A stretch of 64,000 nucleotides of DNA, from NCBI GenBank assembly GCA_003667245.1, contig RCNN01000071.1, positions 1-64,000 on the forward strand, written 5' to 3'. The notes below the pieces were generated by a model. That model was not told where the DNA came from and made no database searches. It saw only the letters and a program-made list of their open reading frames with translations. This stretch comes from Heterostelium multicystogenum. Taxonomy: Eukaryota; Evosea; Eumycetozoa; Acytosteliales; Acytosteliaceae. Within the stretch, counting starts at the first letter, position 1; each line of letters starts with the position of its first letter. Position numbers and translations under genes: made by a program. This document shows positions 23,458 through 33,859 of this stretch, piece by piece.

Positions 23458-26400
23458 TTATTTTCTATTTATAGAGTTTGATGTATTTATACAATTATTG
23501 ATATCTTGTAAATGATTGCCCAGTGATGATATCAATGATGAGAGCTGAGAGTCCGAGTCAGGGTCTTGTCCGTCGGAAGCTGCCTTGACACCAGAGAGAA
23601 TCTTGATTTGACATCCAAGTGTCTTGAGAGAGTTGACGCTCTGGAAGAGCTTGGTCTGGAGGTGTGGCACTGTGATAGTCTTTGCAATACTTGTTATCTC
23701 TGCGCAGAGATCGTTCAGCAGAGCGGCAAGGTTACGTCCACTCTGAATCATCTGTGGTCTTTCGTTGGCTTTAATGTGTGAAGCGTATTGCTGCAGCTCC
23801 TTGGAAATCTTTTGCATCTTTTCCATTCCTACTCCACCAATCTTGGATGCAACATTGATAACTGAATCCTCGAGCTTTCCACTATTATTACTGTTGTTGC
23901 TGTTGTTATTATTTGATCCTGAAAAGTTTCAAAGGCTGCTTGGTCTTGGTTATGGTGGAAGGATTGATTTGTACACTTTGTGGTCTGGCTGAATTGCTTG
24001 GTGACATTGGGAGTGGCGATGCTCCTCCGTTCTGGATGGAGACATACTTTTGGACCTTCTCTGGATTCTTGGAAAGGTTGAGAACATTGTTGGACTTGAC
24101 AGAGTCGAGAATATTCTTGATTTGGTCGTTCGATTCACCTGCGTTCGATGGGATTTGGTTGTTGGCAATAGACTGGCTAATGACTAGTCCACCAACTGTA
24201 AGCATAAGGTTGAATATACGATAGTCTTTCTCTACCTCAACGGTTGGATTTGGTTGCTGTATACATTCCTTTGATACTCTTGTTACTTCTCTGAGTTGCT
24301 CTTGAAGAATCGCTTCGATTTGTGCAGATTGTTCTTTGTCCAATTGGGTAACAAGTTTGCTCTCAATGACCTCGAGTGACTTGAGATGGGTGTCAGCATC
24401 GTCACGCTTTCCACTCTTGATTGCATCGTCCAACTTGACAAGAGTAGATTGGTGGCTTCTGACCAACTGGTCGAAAAGATTGGCTCTTGAAGAGTTGAGC
24501 TCGTAAAGGATTGTGGAGATTGGCGACTCCATCTTGGTCTGCAACATTTCGAGAGTTTCTCTCTTCTTGTGGTCAGTTGGATTGAAAGTAAGGTCCTTCG
24601 ATGCCTTGATGATCTCGGGAATCAGGAGATCTATCTCACCAAGGGATACAAAGATGTGGTGCTTCTTTGTCGAGTCCTGGATAGACTGCAAGTCCTTTTG
24701 GATCTGTTGCTTCAGCTTCTGTTGATGTGCAAGGATTGATTTTGATGACTCTATCAACTTGTTAAAACTACCTCTGACGGCATGGATTGATAGTGCATGT
24801 ATGTTTTGTTGTTGTGTCAAAAGCAGCTGTTGAGAAGTCGACGACAGCTCGTTGACAAGATTATCAAGTGACTCTTGTACCTGCTGTTTGGATGCCTCAA
24901 ACAGTGTTTGCACATCTTTGTCGTTGGGTTGATTAAGGAGGTTGTTGATTGAAGCGTCGAGACACTGTGCGTTGGACTTGTTCTTGAGTCGGTTCTCAAG
25001 ATCTTTAATGGCGTCTCTGATGCGCTGTTGTCTCTCTGGATCAATAATCAATGGCAACTCTTTCAAAGCATAGTCAATAGCAGACTGTCCAGTGGATCTC
25101 AATTGGACGGTTTGCTGCTTCAACTGTTCTCCAGCTGCCAGGGGCTTGGAACCAATTGCACGGAAATTTCCACTGCACAACTTAGCTCCAAAAGAGGGAA
25201 CAGTCAGCTCCTGTAGTTGATTGATATTTCTCCTGATCTGGTTAGCTATGTGGTTGGATTTATGCTGGAGTTGCGACTCAATTTGGTCGTTGTTTGATTG
25301 CAGGGCTTGCTTGATGGTTGACAATTGCTGTGGGATGAGCTGTGTCAACTCGTGGCATGTCTCTTTGACCTGCTCTTTTTACGTCGTCTTTAGCGGAGCT
25401 CTCTGCTACTTGAAGTAGTTCATGGTGGCATTTCACCAGGGCCCTCGATGTATCTACAATTCCCTGGGTGTCTGTATCAACCAAATATGACAGCAATTTG
25501 TTGATCAATTCTTTCTCCTCTCTCACCAATGCGGGAATACGCTCTTGTGTGATGCATCTTGATTCTTCTGCTGGGCAGATCTGCTAATTTCCAACTGCTC
25601 TAGTGGCTCAACTATAGTCGATACCAATTGGTTGAGCTGCTGTGTGTTGGGCGCTGTTGCTGTTGTTTCCAGATGCAATTGCCTTGGATGTAGTGAGAGA
25701 AAGTGCTGGAATGAATGCTGAAATAGACTGACTAACCAGTCCCTCCACTTCAATCTGTGGCTGATAGGCGTTGAATACAGCATTGGCGGCATTCTCTGCT
25801 GATTCACGAATGACATCGTGGACTGTGATCAATTTGTCCAAAGCATTTGGTTGTCTGTCAACAACCATGATGGTTGCCTCTACCTGTTGTGATAGTGATT
25901 CACGTACTGTTTTCAAACTGGCAGCCAACAATCGACGTGTAGCCTCATCCAACTTGGTTGGTTGAATGGTGACCAAGTAGTCCGATGCCTGCTTGAGAAG
26001 ATCGGTTTGGTGCTCGACGATATTGTGGATCGATGTAGAGATAGAATCGAACTTCTCCATCTCAAACGCTGTAAGAATATGGTAGCGGGAGTTGGTTTGG
26101 TGGGCTGTGGCGCCTTGTACAATCGATTGGCAAATCAACAAGATTTTCAAACATAGCATCAAGTGAGATCGGCGAGAGAGTGAAGTGGTCGACCTTGTTC
26201 AGCAGGTCAGTGACCTTGGGAGTGCTCTTAAAGTGAATAGCAAACTCTTTGAAGTGTCTGAGTGCACGTTGAACGGTTGGATCGGAAACACTGCTTGCGC
26301 CTGTCAAGAAGAGGTAAGCTGCAACTACTTCGATGTGGGAATTGAGCTTCAGTAGATGTCCAAGCTCCACAATCGATCGCTTAACAGTTCTAATGCATTT

Positions 26401-29400
26401 GTTGAGAACATCTTCCGAAGATGATGTTGATCCGTTTGAATGGGATGGGCGAAGATGGTTTGGCAGCTTTTCCAGCTGTGGAGACAGCCAGCGATACGGA
26501 GCTCTTGAACAAGTTTTATACTCGCTTCAACTTGGGCCTTAAAGTGAGGGCTCATGGTTTTTTGCATCAAGTCCATGGCCTTGCTAATCAATTTCTCTTG
26601 CTCGCCAATCAGCGACTTGAGAGTGGACACAGATTTGGCTGGGTCGGACTTTCGAATGTACTGCATAAGCTCGCCAAATAGATGGAGAATCTTCTTCTCA
26701 GTTGGCTCCTCTTCAGTGAGCACAGAATCATCGTCGAATGAGGAAGATGCTGACTCAGTGGAGTTGCTTGATACACTTGATAAACGTTTCAGCTGTTGTT
26801 GTTCTTGGTGTTGTTTCAGCTGTTGAGCCAACTCGTTGAATCTGCTTTTAATTTGACTACCTAAATACTCGGCCCTTGTTGTGTCGTTCACCTTGTTCGG
26901 AACCAATCCTTTTGTTTCCTTGGACAGTAGTCCAACAAAGTTGGTGAGGTCCTCTGCAATCCGCTGAACATTTTGAACAGATGCAAATCCTTCTTGATCG
27001 ACTCTTGTGTATTTACAGTATGAATGGGAATCGAAGTCTTATTGCTAATCTCCTTCATTAATGCTTCGCGACTTTTGCAATTTGTCCATCGCGTCCTGCA
27101 TCATATAACTTGTGGAGAAGCACACCAATATCGGTCGACACCGACTCTGACACTGCTAGAGTGAGTTGTCCAATCTTATCATTGAGCAACTCCAATTCCA
27201 TTTGAATCTGCTGACTGTTTGGATTCTTGCAAAGCTGAGTAGCAACTGCACGACGCTTGGATAGATGTGAAATTAACTGCTCTGAAACTTCGCTAACTGC
27301 ACTGTTGGCTGTTGGATCGAATGTTGTCTCTGAGGTGGCAATGGAAACTAGATTGGAAACGACCTGCTCCAAGCTCGCGAACGAGAGCATCGACCGCACG
27401 AGCGTCTCCTCGCTTGGCTGCCTCAATAATCTTGGCACTGGAAACAATGCTCTTTGGGTGTATGCTTCACGTGCTTCGTTGTCGAGTGTTGGTTCCATCA
27501 GTGAAACAATGTGTGCAAGCGGTGTACGCATGTCGCTGTTTATATCGCGTAGCTGTTGCTTGACTTCGTTGTTACCCAGGTCCCTGAGATAGACCTTGGC
27601 CACCTGAATTTGTTGAGGTAGTAGCACGGCCAGCTGCTTAACTGCGTTGTTGATTTCCTGAGGATCTGAAGGAGTGACCATCTGCTGCTCCATTTTATTG
27701 TGGTTACGAGTTAATGCCCTTGAGAGTTCCAACAATGAAACTTGGGTCATTGGCTCCGGCGAGAATAGCAAGGCAATCTTGCTTTGAACGAATAATATTC
27801 AGCAACTGCAACTCCCGGTTGGCAACCGAGCCAGCCAAAGAGTGGAGAATGTCCTGTAGCTCGTCGAGTGGCTCATTCACTTTATTGAGTGCCTGAGTAT
27901 TTCCTGGATTATCAATGACATTGACAATCGCTGCAATATATTTGGCAATTGCTGGTTGCAATTTATCGACAGTCTGAGCAATAGCTTGCTGCTGGTCCGC
28001 CGGAAGACTCTTGAGCTTTGAAGCCAAAATATCGCCAAGAGTCTCAAGTGACGATGATACCAATTTCACGCTTGAGCTATCGCCCCTATATCCGGTGGCC
28101 AACAACTCTGTCACCGCTTGGATGTCGCCTTAAACAACTCCTCCAATACGGAGTCTCTTTCTTTGATTGCATTTGCTAGGGTTGGGCTGGATGTCGATGG
28201 TGCTGCCGCTTGTGTTGTAATTAAATTCATTGAGCTCTTCGATGAAATCTCATTGATGTCTTGTGTGCTACTCTTTATTACATCCAATAAATCCAATAGG
28301 TTCTGGTTGATAGAACGCTCAGTTGTTACGTCTTCGCCGTTGCTTTCCAAAAATTCATTTGTTGAGCTAATCAGTTGGTTTCCAATGGCAACCAATCGAT
28401 CTGCCTTTTGAGTTAAATCCGACTTTACCGATGGGAGCACTCTCGTCATTTGCTCTCAGCTTCAAATAGGATGCATATTGAAATATCTTTGACACCGATG
28501 CAGAGACATTGTCTGCAAAGGCCTGAGGATTCTCATGGAATTGCGATAGTTTGATGGACTCGGCTGCCGCCTTTGCAATCTCTGCGTTCTTTAACAATCT
28601 GTTATTTAAATCCATTCATAAAAAGTTGATTAATAAGCTACCAACTGCTATGCCTAATGCTCTGATTGCATACCTTTTAATTTCAGCACCATATACAATG
28701 TGTAGAATCTTGATGGTTTCATTTCCGATGGAACGACAACTCTCGGAGATGGCGGACCAAGCCTTTTTCTTGTCGGGTTGACTTGAAAACTGGTAAATTG
28801 ATTCCAATGCTTTCTTTTTAGTGATATCCATTTCTGTTTAATCAGATGGTAGGTCATGTGATATTTAAATTAGTTTCCATTTTAGTATTATATATCAATG
28901 TGTGAATCGAGTGGGTGTGCTAAGCACTGCTGTGGTTGGTTGGGGTTGTTCTTTTGGTAAAAGAGATTATCCAAAAAACACTCATTGCTTTGTTGATTGA
29001 TTGATCGATCAATTAGATATATATATATTCTAAATATCTGCTAATTGATGATGGTGATGATGGTGAAGGTGATAGTGAGAGTATTTGGTCAAACATACTT
29101 GATGAAGCTTCTAATATTTCATTTTTTATATCTGGATAATCTTGATATTCTTCGTTTGCCATGCTGCTGAAATCTCTGCTACTGATGCAGATGCATTTGC
29201 AACTGCAGACTAGTGTGTTGGATTAATAGTATGCTCTTTCGGAGACTGAAAATAAAATTTTTGATTATAATAACCTACAACTTCTTCAACAGGTAAATTT
29301 GGCATTTCTCTCCTGTAGCATGACAACCATCAGAATCAGCTGACTTATATTCTCTGATAATTGCTCCAACAAATGTTGGGCTAATCATATCATTGCATGT

Positions 29401-29508
29401 AGAATTGATGTAAATAAGAGGCTCTTTCTCGCGTTCAACCAACCAATCAATCAATCAACACAAGTCTATCTTACCAAATGTTTGATCCGATGAGAATTCA
29501 TCTGACAT
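23458..29508 (-). CDS. Long talin/vinculin-like helical-bundle protein
   Basis: About 5 kb of coding sequence, almost all amphipathic helix rich in Gln, Leu, Ala, Ser and Asn, with repeats such as QLKQQTVQLRSTGQSAIDYAL and SISAFIPALSL arranged like the helical bundles of the talin rod, vinculin or alpha-catenin. The last 120 residues (LAALLNDLCAEITSIAKTI; LKTLGCQIKILSGVKAAS) look like a final four-helix bundle. No FERM domain and no confident I/LWEQ signature is seen, so the family call is tentative; an actin-adhesion or cytoskeletal role is inference. The 5' end is assembled by hand. MANEEYQDYPDIKNEILEASS (from 29162) splices at 29099/28833 to KMDITKKKALESIYQFSSQ, and a further intron (about 28590-28675) follows. 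Upstream exons starting MSDEFSSDQTF at 29508 appear to read into it through two shifts; 29162 is the alternative start. More than ten shifts break the body. Confidence 0.6.
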
Positions 29509-31058
29509 CTCTTATCCTATATCAATATATAAATTTACAAAAATAACCAATGAATGAATGAAAATAATAATCTATATACACCTGTCTGTTCTTTCCTATC
29601 TGTTTTTCTATTTATCTATCTATCTAATTAATAATATGATTGTCTTTTTTCCTGATACTGCAACCTGCTCCTGTTATTTTCTTTTCTTTTCTTTTCTTTC
29701 AATACTAATACAACAAACACTCACTTTCTCCTATACTATTATTATTTAGTGAGGTTTTCTTTCCTGTGTTTCCTTCTTTCCTACTATTACTTTATGATAA
29801 GCACCAAGTTGATTTGGTTAAACTAAATTGATAGTATTTAGTTTAGTTAGTCAGGGTAAGGAGGATTGATTGTGTTTGTTTATAAAAAAATAAAAACAAT
29901 AATTGAAGTTTGGTGAAGTGTCGCCAACAAAGCCAAGTTCAATTAATTTGAGATGAGTTGGTTGGTGACTGTTTGTTGTTTGTTTATTTATTTATATCTA
30001 TATTTGATGATATAATCTAAACTAAAACTAAAACTAAAACTACAATGTATTTGATTCGCTTGTTGTTAGTTGCAGTTGATTATTATTATTATTGTTATTT
30101 AGGTGTAGAAATGATTCAATTAGGTTTAGTTTAGGTGTTGGATAATGTTTTTTCAATAATAATAATATTAATAATAAACCATTAATGGTGGGGTTGTTGT
30201 GGTGATGGTATGCAAGCAAGGTGCAGGTCCTAACAAAAATTTAAAAAAAGGTCCATCAAAACATCAGATTTTAATTTTTATTTAACTTTTTCTCCATCAT
30301 CAACATAAGAAATATCCTATGTCAACAAGGGTTACCATACCAACATTTCATTATTTTGGATTTTTTACCACCAACTTTTATATTAAAACAGATTTTTTCC
30401 GCAGGTAATCATTTATTTTATTATAATAATAAAAAGATGTAATCGACTTTATCAATGACTGATTGACACCTGACTCATTCACTGCCTGATTTTTTAATTG
30501 ATAATGATTGATTGAATAATTGATTGATTGATATTAATCAAATTAATTGGTTCTAAATGTATTCCTTTAGAAAGTCTAGAACAAAACATACAGTATTTAG
30601 TCACTTATTAGACTAAGAATCTAGAGAGTGAATGAGTTTGCTAGGTAATTTTCAAATGAATTTTACTATGATGAAATATTGTGTTAGTCACTCACAGTTT
30701 CAAATCAAAAGTGGAGAATAATAAATTTAACAAAACATATCGATTTCTATTTGTGGGTTCAGTGGATAGTCTTAGATCTTAATGTTTGTTGGGAGAAGAT
30801 CTTAAAAGAATAAATTATTGGATTTGGAAGAACTAATCATCAAAACAAGGTTAACTCGAGTGTTTTGTGAAATAAGTGGAAGATCTAAACTAAATAACAA
30901 TGGAAGTTGATTAATTGATTTTGGGAATTAAAAAAAAACAACCGAAATAAACGCAACACATTCATGTACAAATTAATAATTTTGGTTTTTATGAATATAT
31001 TGGTAATAAATTGATGGTATTGACATGATACACAGGACTCAGGTATTAATATTGGGCT
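29509..31058. other. Gene-free stretch
   Basis: About 1.5 kb with no supported exon. It contains a TTTTC pentamer run near 29680-29700, an AAACT pentamer run near 30018-30042, and runs of ATT or AAT. The last 100 bp falls inside the candidate transposon described next. Confidence 0.5.
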
Positions 31059-31880
31059 TTATTGAGAAGGATACCATTTCTTATGATCAGGTATCAAAAA
31101 TCTATTGTGAATTGCAGCAGAAATAGTGTAGTTCATTTGATGTTTTTCAATAAGTTCATTTCTATTTGAAGGTGGATATCTGAGCTTCTCTCTACATATA
31201 GCCATTATTTTAATATCTTTAATTGCATTTTCAACAAGTGTTCTCACCGATGAGAAGGCTCTCCCCTGGTGTCCATCTTTCGGAAGTGTGAAAATATTCA
31301 TATCTTCCATTCCACTGAAACCTTGATCTCCAATAACCAATTCATCCTCCAGATGCCACGTGTATGGCTCTAGACTTCTACATATGAGATTGTCATTAAA
31401 AGAACCAGGGTAAGATTGAGACAGGTAAAGTACTCTTTTGTATTTAGGCGAAATTCCGACTATTATGTTGATTGAATGCTGTTTCTTTTTAGTGGAGTAA
31501 AGGTCTGATTCTATCAGAGTATCTTGAGTTGATTCACAAGGTTGTTCCGTTCCATCTAATATTAATGAACAAGAATTCTTTAACAATGATTCTGACAATC
31601 TCAACTCTCTAGTTCCCATAGATATAAATTTTTTCATAATTTGATATAGATTTAATTGGAATCTATCTATTCTTGCTCTTAGTGTAGATTCTGGGATTTG
31701 AAAGATGGATGCTATAAATCCATTTGTAGGATAATGTCGGATATGTAATAGTACAATTACTAAACATTCATCTATACTTTTAGCTTTTGGGTGGTCTTTC
31801 AAGTACATATCTTTAATTACATTAAAGTGATCCTTCTCAATACCAAACAGACTTCGAAAATATATTTCTTTTTGATTCAA
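31059..31880 (-). CDS. DDE superfamily transposase (DDE_4, Harbinger/IS5-like)
   Basis: A 273-residue intact frame. The catalytic triad can be read as D109 (SLILDGTEQP), D185 (LVIGDQGFSG) and E217 (RTLVENAIKDIK). Between them are other typical parts of the family: YSTKKKQHSINIIVGISP and YPGSFNDNLICRS. The N-terminal 70 residues have a helix-turn-helix-like stretch (NGFIASIFQIPESTLRARID), which may bind the transposon ends. It makes staggered cuts and strand transfer by family knowledge. It lies 74 bp downstream of the second gene on the same strand and ends close to the proposed left terminus. No frameshift is seen, unlike most neighbours. Confidence 0.88.
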   Translation of the reverse strand: MNQKEIYFRSLFGIEKDHFNVIKDMYLKDHPKAKSIDECLVIVLLHIRHYPTNGFIASIFQIPESTLRARIDRFQLNLYQIMKKFISMGTRELRLSESLLKNSCSLILDGTEQPCESTQDTLIESDLYSTKKKQHSINIIVGISPKYKRVLYLSQSYPGSFNDNLICRSLEPYTWHLEDELVIGDQGFSGMEDMNIFTLPKDGHQGRAFSSVRTLVENAIKDIKIMAICREKLRYPPSNRNELIEKHQMNYTISAAIHNRFLIPDHKKWYPSQ

Positions 31881-31954
31881 GACATACCTATAATAAACAG
31901 GTCTAATATAATTATAGGTTAAAAAATGTTTATTCCTTGAATATGGTCATATTA

Positions 31955-33082
31955 TTACTCAGTTTTCTTTCTTCCTCTTGTTGATCTCGTTGGTTTTTGT
32001 GGAGTAGAAGATGGTTGTATATCTTGCGAAGGGTCTTCTTCCACTTCTTCATCCTCAACTTCTTCATCTTCATCTTCATCCTCTTCATCTTCATCTTCTT
32101 CATAGTCTCCAGTTTCATCCTCTTCATCTTCATCTTCCGCTTCAGCACGGCTTAATTTCCTTGCTCCAGGTGATTCAGTTCTCTTTTGTTTGTTTGGTGT
32201 GTCCGATTTATTAGCTTCTTTTCCTCGCTTGAGTTGTTTTTGACCCTTGGATTGATCTTTTTTCTTTGCTCCTTTTCTACCAGATACAAAGTATTTGATC
32301 AGATATCTAACAAGATGGGATGCCTTGCAAAAAGGTACTGAGCCACCATTATTGCGAATCCAAATACCATCTCTATAGTTTTCTATTGGGGCTTCACAAA
32401 CATATTCTGTTTCTAAGCTTTTTAAACCATTACATCCGTCGTCAACTTCACCTCTGTTCATTTCTTCTCGGACCATATTAAACATTCTTTGGCTGTTACT
32501 CTCATTGTCTGATCCGTATCGTAGGAGATCTTCCTCCGGGACTTGAGTCTCTAGGCTTAGATTACAATAATATTCTAAAATTTTTATTGTATCGCTTGAT
32601 TTTAAACATTGCTTCTTGCAAAATAACAAAGTCTTGTTCTTGACATTAATCAATGGTACCCTGGTGGTGCCCACTTTCTTACTATTACATATGACACACA
32701 TCTTTCCACATAGTTTGGAGGCAATATCTGCAGGAGTATCTTTTGTAATTTCTCTTATTTGAGTTGCAATTGAGTTCAAAGCAGTGGAATTATTAGCGTT
32801 GACGCTGAAGGCTATTGTTGTTGCTTGGTTTTCAACTCTGGTACTCTGACTAACTGTATTGTTGAGGATACTATTTGATCCTGTTAAGGATGAGGGTTTG
32901 GGTTGCGTGAAGTTATAAGGAGCTTTTTGAGGATGTTGGCAAAGACCGTTGCAATCCATACATATGCACATTCTTGGAATGCGATTATCATCACAATAAC
33001 TGCATAGACAGATAAATATATGAGACATATATAACATTTGTTTAATATATGAATCACAGAATACACATTTAATATCATTCAT
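31955..33082 (-). CDS. Cys-rich, acidic-tailed protein paired with the transposase
   Basis: A 375-residue intact frame. The N-terminus has several Cys pairs (IKCVFCDSYIKQ; CLCSYC; CICMDCNGLC), and a second cluster lies at about residues 140-180 (GKMCVICNSKKVGTT; LLFCKKQCLKSS), both suggestive of zinc binding. A conserved-looking block follows (YRDGIWIRNNGGSVPFCKAS). The last 100 residues are Lys-rich, then a long Glu/Asp run, then basic again (TRGRKKTE), so nuclear location is likely. No homologue is recognised. Harbinger elements usually encode a second DNA-binding protein of Myb type that helps the transposase; this protein could fill that role with a zinc-binding domain. That is inference from position only; it could be an unrelated host gene. 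Confidence 0.7.
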   Translation of the reverse strand: MNDIKCVFCDSYIKQMLYMSHIFICLCSYCDDNRIPRMCICMDCNGLCQHPQKAPYNFTQPKPSSLTGSNSILNNTVSQSTRVENQATTIAFSVNANNSTALNSIATQIREITKDTPADIASKLCGKMCVICNSKKVGTTRVPLINVKNKTLLFCKKQCLKSSDTIKILEYYCNLSLETQVPEEDLLRYGSDNESNSQRMFNMVREEMNRGEVDDGCNGLKSLETEYVCEAPIENYRDGIWIRNNGGSVPFCKASHLVRYLIKYFVSGRKGAKKKDQSKGQKQLKRGKEANKSDTPNKQKRTESPGARKLSRAEAEDEDEEDETGDYEEDEDEEDEDEDEEVEDEEVEEDPSQDIQPSSTPQKPTRSTRGRKKTE

Positions 33083-33227
33083 CTTAGATCTTCAACAAAT
33101 CTTAAAATATAAGAATAAAAAAAAGGTCCTTATTTATATTTGGTTGTAAAAGGCTTTATAGTAGTTAAATGTCTATAGATAAATGTAATATTACCTTTAC
33201 AAAAAAAAGTAATCTGTACATAAATGT

Positions 33228-33859
33228 ACATAAATAAATATAAAATTTAAGAAAATTTCATTTAATTTTGAATATTTTGATTTATTCAAACGAAATTGTT
33301 TGTACAATAACCGTTATTTTTTCAAATTTGAATTCTGTACTGTGGTGTTAAAATATCTTTCTTTACTGATCAGTTTTTTTGCAAATTTTCAGGAGCTGAT
33401 GGGTGCCGTTCCTCCATCCGAATCATCCGCCTAATCAATTACAAAATTTTAATCATTGTTATTCATAACCATAAACCTCATATCTGTCTTTTTTGACAAA
33501 ATGAATTGCTGTTTACGTTATAGTTTCAAAAAAAAAAAAAAAAAAAAACCCTACTACTCCTCTAAACTATACATCCTATACTCCCCAAAGCCATATTAAG
33601 ATATATGCTATGCATGTTGTTAACACCGTCCTCTTTGATTTGATAGAAATTCAATCGAACAATTTACAAAAAATTGAATTTTTTTTTAAGAATTACCAAA
33701 TAATATTTGATTGGACAGGGTGGCAGTTTGTTTGATGTTAGATATAGGACTGTGTCTTCAGTGCACTCACCCAGTAGTTAATTTCCCCAAGTTGTAAAAT
33801 ATATATATTTATTCTTTATCATTTGTAGTATATCATAAATATTAAGGGAAATCATAAAG
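33228..33859. other. Gene-free stretch with a poly(A) run
   Basis: About 630 bp. It holds an uninterrupted run of about 21 A (33528-33548) followed by C-rich ACCCTACTACTCC, and a GC-richer patch near 33400-33435. It includes the promoter of the following lectin/TIG gene. Confidence 0.5.

Larger units (their letters stand above)
30958..33227. mobile_element. Candidate two-gene DDE (Harbinger/IS5-type) DNA transposon
   Basis: A DDE_4-type transposase gene and a second gene of the same orientation are enclosed by near-matching inverted ends. The left end ACATTCATGTACAAATTA (30958-30975) matches the reverse complement of 33210-33227 (ACATTTATGTACAGATTA) at 16 of 18 positions. Both ends lie within about 100-150 bp of the outer gene borders. 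No clear target-site duplication was found, so the borders are a proposal. The element is about 2.3 kb and both frames are open, so it may be recent or active. Confidence 0.5.

Noticed and set aside
28590..28675. Hydrophobic reading YAIRALGIAVGSLLINFL at the start of the helical protein
   Set aside because: The segment fits an intron (GTATGC to AACAG) whose removal joins EIKR to LLKNAEIAKA in frame; a membrane helix there is unlikely.
33528..33548. Poly(A) run as the tail of a retroposed element
   Set aside because: No coding or repeat sequence ends at it and no target duplication was seen; similar A runs occur elsewhere in the window without elements.
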